From Tubulanus polymorphus (taxonomy: Eukaryota; Nemertea; Palaeonemertea; Tubulaniformes; Tubulanidae): a stretch of 64,000 nt of DNA. The position numbers and the translations under genes were made by a program. Below, in pieces: positions 60,428-64,000 of this stretch. The stretch spans positions 11,746,450-11,810,449 of the forward strand of contig NC_134026.1 of assembly GCF_964204645.1 (NCBI RefSeq). The letters are read 5' to 3'. Below the pieces are notes generated by a model, which was not told the origin of the DNA, searched no databases, and was given only the letters and a program-made list of their open reading frames with translations. The stretch's first letter is position 1, and each line of letters begins with the position of its first letter.

Positions 60428-61910
60428 TAGATAACACTCTTGTATCTTGTATTAATACTGTGATCGATGTTTGATTAATGACTGTCTACCCAAAGTAAGC
60501 GAATGTAGGTAAAAAATCCCCCTAATTTCAGTTTTCTATCAAATTTAAGTAAAAAACCTAAATGAAAACAGATAATACTTTTCAGAAATATGATAATATC
60601 ATTTTTATGCATGTTACTTGCTAAAAGTCACAGAATAATGTAATTTTTATGCTCGTAGCTTGGTCAAAGTCATCGATTATCCAAGGTGAATATTGTGAAA
60701 AACATTACGGAAAATCTGAAATTTTTGAAAACTAGTAAGTTTTTCAACATAAGAATATTGAAGTAATTTGTTTTGAATATTGCTGTGAAATCAAATTTGG
60801 GGGGGACTTTTACCAGGTGGGATTTTTACCTATGGGGGATTTTTACCTGTCACCAAAGTAAGGTAATGGTATCAATTCACCAAAGAGCAGCCACGATGTG
60901 ATTTATAAATTGATGTCAAATGACTGAATATAATGTGAAATGATAAAACTGTAAGGGATCATTTCAAATAGTCATGGAATGATGGAGATGTTCACTTAAG
61001 ACAAGCTGTGCCTACATCTCATACATTTAGAAATGCAGTGGAACCTTGTTACAACAATTAACAAACTTCAGGGGACCAGAAAGTATGTTCTTTTTAACCA
61101 AAATAATCATTATATCTAGTATGAAATTATAAAAAATGTCCTATTTTGGATGAAATTCCATTGTTAGTAATAACTTAGTAATGTATTATCCAAGGTCACT
61201 TATGAAGAAGTTCCACTGCAGTTTAATTCCCAAACTACAAAAATATCCTATTTAGCCTTTCAGCTTCCTATTTTATTCATCTTCTGCCATTTGTTTGCTT
61301 ATCTGTTGATTAATCATCTGTTACATTCAGGCCGTTCATCAGGCATTCCCTGTGAATGGAATTATTTTTTGTGAATGATAATAGTCTGGCAGGAAATGAC
61401 AGATGCCAAATGCCAAAATCTCTTCGGGCTTTTGCAATCACTTTAGATGGAATCCTATTATTTTGGGAATAGTGGGTGGGTTAAGTGCAGAAAATCACAC
61501 GATGATACAAAGGTCCACTTTGGAATGGAATTACCTTAAGGTGATTGCAAAAAATCTAAAGATACAATTGAGATCACCCCTTACATTTGAAATATTGCAG
61601 TTTTTCAAAATGGTCATTACCGCCAGTACTGAAAATTAATTTTGTAACATAACTTTGCTACCAAGTAACCTAGAGTCTTTACCCACTAAATCATGGTCAA
61701 ACTATTGGGTGAAATGGTTGTTATTCAATTTTGTCCAATACATTAGACCATTATCAAATGTCCACAAACATTGTTACTGAAAATGAATCGACAATGAATT
61801 TGCAACCAAATAACCGAAAGTAATAAAACCAACATCATTTCCTGCTTAACCATTGTCAAACTATCAGATGGAATTATTGGTATTTGATTTGGGATTATTT
61901 TGATATCAAG
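60428..61910. other. Hook 3' flank
   Basis: Probable 3' UTR and flank. No second gene was recognised. Repeated cccccctaattt / gggggattttacc words at 60515-60850 look like a repeat, but no ends were defined. Confidence 0.4.
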
Positions 61911-61914
61911 TGTA

Positions 61915-62293
61915 TACATGTGTTTACCCTAGACGCATCCATGGAGGTACCGGAAGCGCAAAAATTGGACTTGATCAGAATCGACAAATTGTAACTACTG
62001 GATATACACAGCTGATATCTTGTCATTAGGAGGGAGATAGGGGCTTGAATTAATGTGGAAAGTTTTGTCCATCAGCTCAAAACTGTTTGGAAGTACTGCA
62101 AGTAAATGAGCAAAATATCAATGAATTTTCCCATCCCGCTAATCAATGCCTCATTGTGTTTCTTGATCATAACGCCACTGGCAACGAACGCCCTTTAGTG
62201 GCTGTCCTATAACCTTTTTAAGCCCAAAACGGTCTGTGAGCATCCATTTTATTCTAATCAATCCTCATGTGTTGGTTTTTTTTTGGGAAAATA

Positions 62294-62364
<71 letters not shown>

Positions 62365-62620
62365 GACCTATGCATATTTTGTATCCACAATCAATTGCAC
62401 ATTTGTAGCTCATGACATACTTGTATTCTATGATAACAGGAGTTTCAAGGTCATAGGTATCTGTATATGTTCGCCAGGAGGCATTAGTTGCAGAATTACG
62501 TGGTATTTCCACTTTATAAACTGGCACCTATATACATACCTATTTTGTTATCAATAAAATTCTGGCTCTAGTTCTATGAGTTCAAGCTCATTGGTTTGTA
62601 CACCATGGGTTGTTGAATAC
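61915..62620 (+). repeat. degraded Helentron-like copy with AT microsatellite
   Basis: gtttaccctagacgcatcca, cctataacctttttaagccc, then after the microsatellite gcatattttgtatccacaat and caggaggcatt follow the family's order, with much divergence. Confidence 0.5.
62293..62361. repeat. (TA)n microsatellite
   Basis: About 70 bases of uninterrupted ta/at dinucleotide. Confidence 0.97.
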
Positions 62621-63676
62621 AGTTAACCTCGCTTAATCCGCAATAAGTACTTATTCCGTATAAATAAATTGGTCCCGTTTTTCAGTAACGTTATTCCCAT
62701 TAAATTTCTATGTCTAATTCGTACTCCATAATCCGTATTTTCACTTATTCCGTAGACAAATGCATGGTCCCGTTGTCCAATTTATATGTTAATCCTTATG
62801 TGTAATCTGTATCAGCTGTCAGCTGGCGGGAACATACACTTGAAGTGAAAAAAGTAATAACATCTGTATTCTAATGAGGTTAATGTGGTCAGTAGGAAAT
62901 ATGAGAAACTCCAGAAAACACTGAAGTTAATGTGTCAATGTCATAGTCTCAAGCTTCACTAAATATTCAGTACAGATGCTATTATCTGTCAATCAGTGAA
63001 AGTCCTTTGATGATTCGCCCTCAAATGCATGGCCTGTGAGTTATCTGTACTAGACACACAATGGCTTCAAATAGTCCTACTCTACTAAAACCAGTTGGTT
63101 TGTGTTTCATCACACCAGGGAGTGGTTTCTTTCCATGTGTAAGTCATTTGAGAAATAACTAAACCAGCTATTATACGGATTGTGCACTTAAATCATAGTT
63201 TATACGGGTAATAGTTAATTCGTATCAATTACGAATTATCGGTTATCTGGGTTGTAGGTAAAAATCCCCTTGATAAAAATCCCCAAATGTTCAAAGTAAA
63301 TAAAAATCCCCACTTCGTGATTTTCAAGATTCGTGATTTTCAAGAACATTTCAAAGCAAAATGTTTCTCCAATTTTGTTCATTTGCAATGAGACTGAAAT
63401 TTGTTTGAACTGCCCAATGGAATCTTTTGTTGGGATAGATTCTTTATGTAAACTCTTAGAATAAGATAAATTGTTAGAATTATTAAGAACTAGAGTAATA
63501 CCCGTAGAAACCATGGGTGATTTCCTTTGGCCCAGAACTTCAAACTGTTCAATTTATTCCCAATGAAATTAAGTGCGGCCGTTTAAAATCTATGTGTCCG
63601 TGCCCGTGGAGACTGTCAGTGAGCTTTGATGACCTGTACCCGTGGAGACCGGGAACTATCAGTGGTAAACAAAATA

Positions 63677-63748
63677 TGGCCAAGGTGCGCGGGATTCGAA
63701 CTCCTGCCCCACCAGGTGCCAGTCTTGAGCTCTACTAACGGGGCCATT
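63677..63748 (-). repeat. tRNA-derived SINE head or tRNA pseudogene
   Basis: On the reverse strand: GGCCCCGTTAGTAGAGCTCA (A box TTAGTAGAGCTC) and 30 bases later GGAGTTCGAATCCCGCGC (B box GTTCGAATC). The acceptor stem does not pair cleanly, so a SINE is likelier. Confidence 0.6.
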
Positions 63749-64000
63749 GTGAATGCATAATGATACAGTACTGTAGAATTGCTTTGGTGCAGTAAAAGTT
63801 CTATTATTAGAATTCCTGCTTACTGATTGGCTGAAATTTTGTCTGCATCCGTTTGGCCCCCCTATAATTATTTTCACACCCGTTTATACCGGTTGCATTA
63901 GTTTATACAATGATTGACTACCGCACAAAATTTCAAGTCCCAATTCTTCTCCAAGGCCACGCTATTTGGTACAAAGTTTCGTATTAATATATAGATAATG

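Noticed and set aside
62258-62557. Open frames with (YI)n peptides on both strands
   Set aside because: Translation of the (TA)n microsatellite.
63677-63748. Functional tRNA gene
   Set aside because: A and B boxes are present but the acceptor stem and overall fold are poor. A SINE head explains it better.

Overview
This is a stretch of animal nuclear DNA. It is AT-rich, has GT-AG introns, and is dense with transposable elements. It looks like a marine invertebrate, possibly a deuterostome such as an acorn worm or echinoderm. That guess rests on general feel (the mix of DIRS, Penelope, BEL/Pao, KDZ and Helitron-like elements, and frequent taggcct words) and is weak.

The one conserved host gene is a Hook-family dynein adaptor on the + strand. 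I could place 16 consecutive exons between 6892 and 60427. All exon phases agree and together they encode 604 residues ending in a stop. The first 115 or so residues (most of the N-terminal Hook/CH domain) were not found and probably lie upstream of the window. Most of the other sequence is repeats sitting in Hook introns.

Layout. 1-800: repeat fragments. 801-5160: a candidate DNA transposon with diverged terminal inverted repeats, carrying a spliced CIDE-N-like plus coiled-coil ORF and hit by a Helentron-like insertion (3537-4789). 6892-7191: Hook exons 1-2. 9030-13190: two Penelope-like 3' ends in inverted orientation around broken BEL/Pao gag and pol pieces. 13311-14560: a hAT-like MITE and a foldback element. 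14755-25363: Hook exons 3-9 with Helentron-like, piggyBac-like and TA-flanked insertions. 26950-28220: another full-length Helentron-like copy. 30625-35880: Hook exons 10-13. 36021-36753: a second candidate Helentron-like element built on a 133-bp tandem repeat. 37822-44040: a nearly complete but decayed DIRS1-like retrotransposon with inverted terminal repeats, an internal complementary region, Gag, RT/RNase H and tyrosine recombinase, itself interrupted by a TTAA MITE. 45010-46602: Hook exons 14-15. 47404-50290: Penelope-like RT and GIY-YIG pieces in head-to-head arrangement, with a 1-kb TIR element in the tail. 52961-59998: a 7-kb KDZ-superfamily DNA transposon. 60290-60427: last Hook exon. 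60428-64000: degraded repeats, an AT microsatellite and a tRNA-like SINE.

The most interesting system is the KDZ element. It has a multi-exon transposase on the - strand and, convergent with it, a four-exon gene on the + strand. The product of that gene contains a region closely resembling the DNA-binding domain of NRF1/EWG. NRF1 binds GC-rich TGCGCA-type half sites, and the element's ends are packed with TGCGCG and CTCGCGCGAG words. This suggests that the accessory protein recognises the transposon ends. A paralogous copy of the target repeat at 29873-30005 gives an approximate empty site and supports an 8-bp target duplication.
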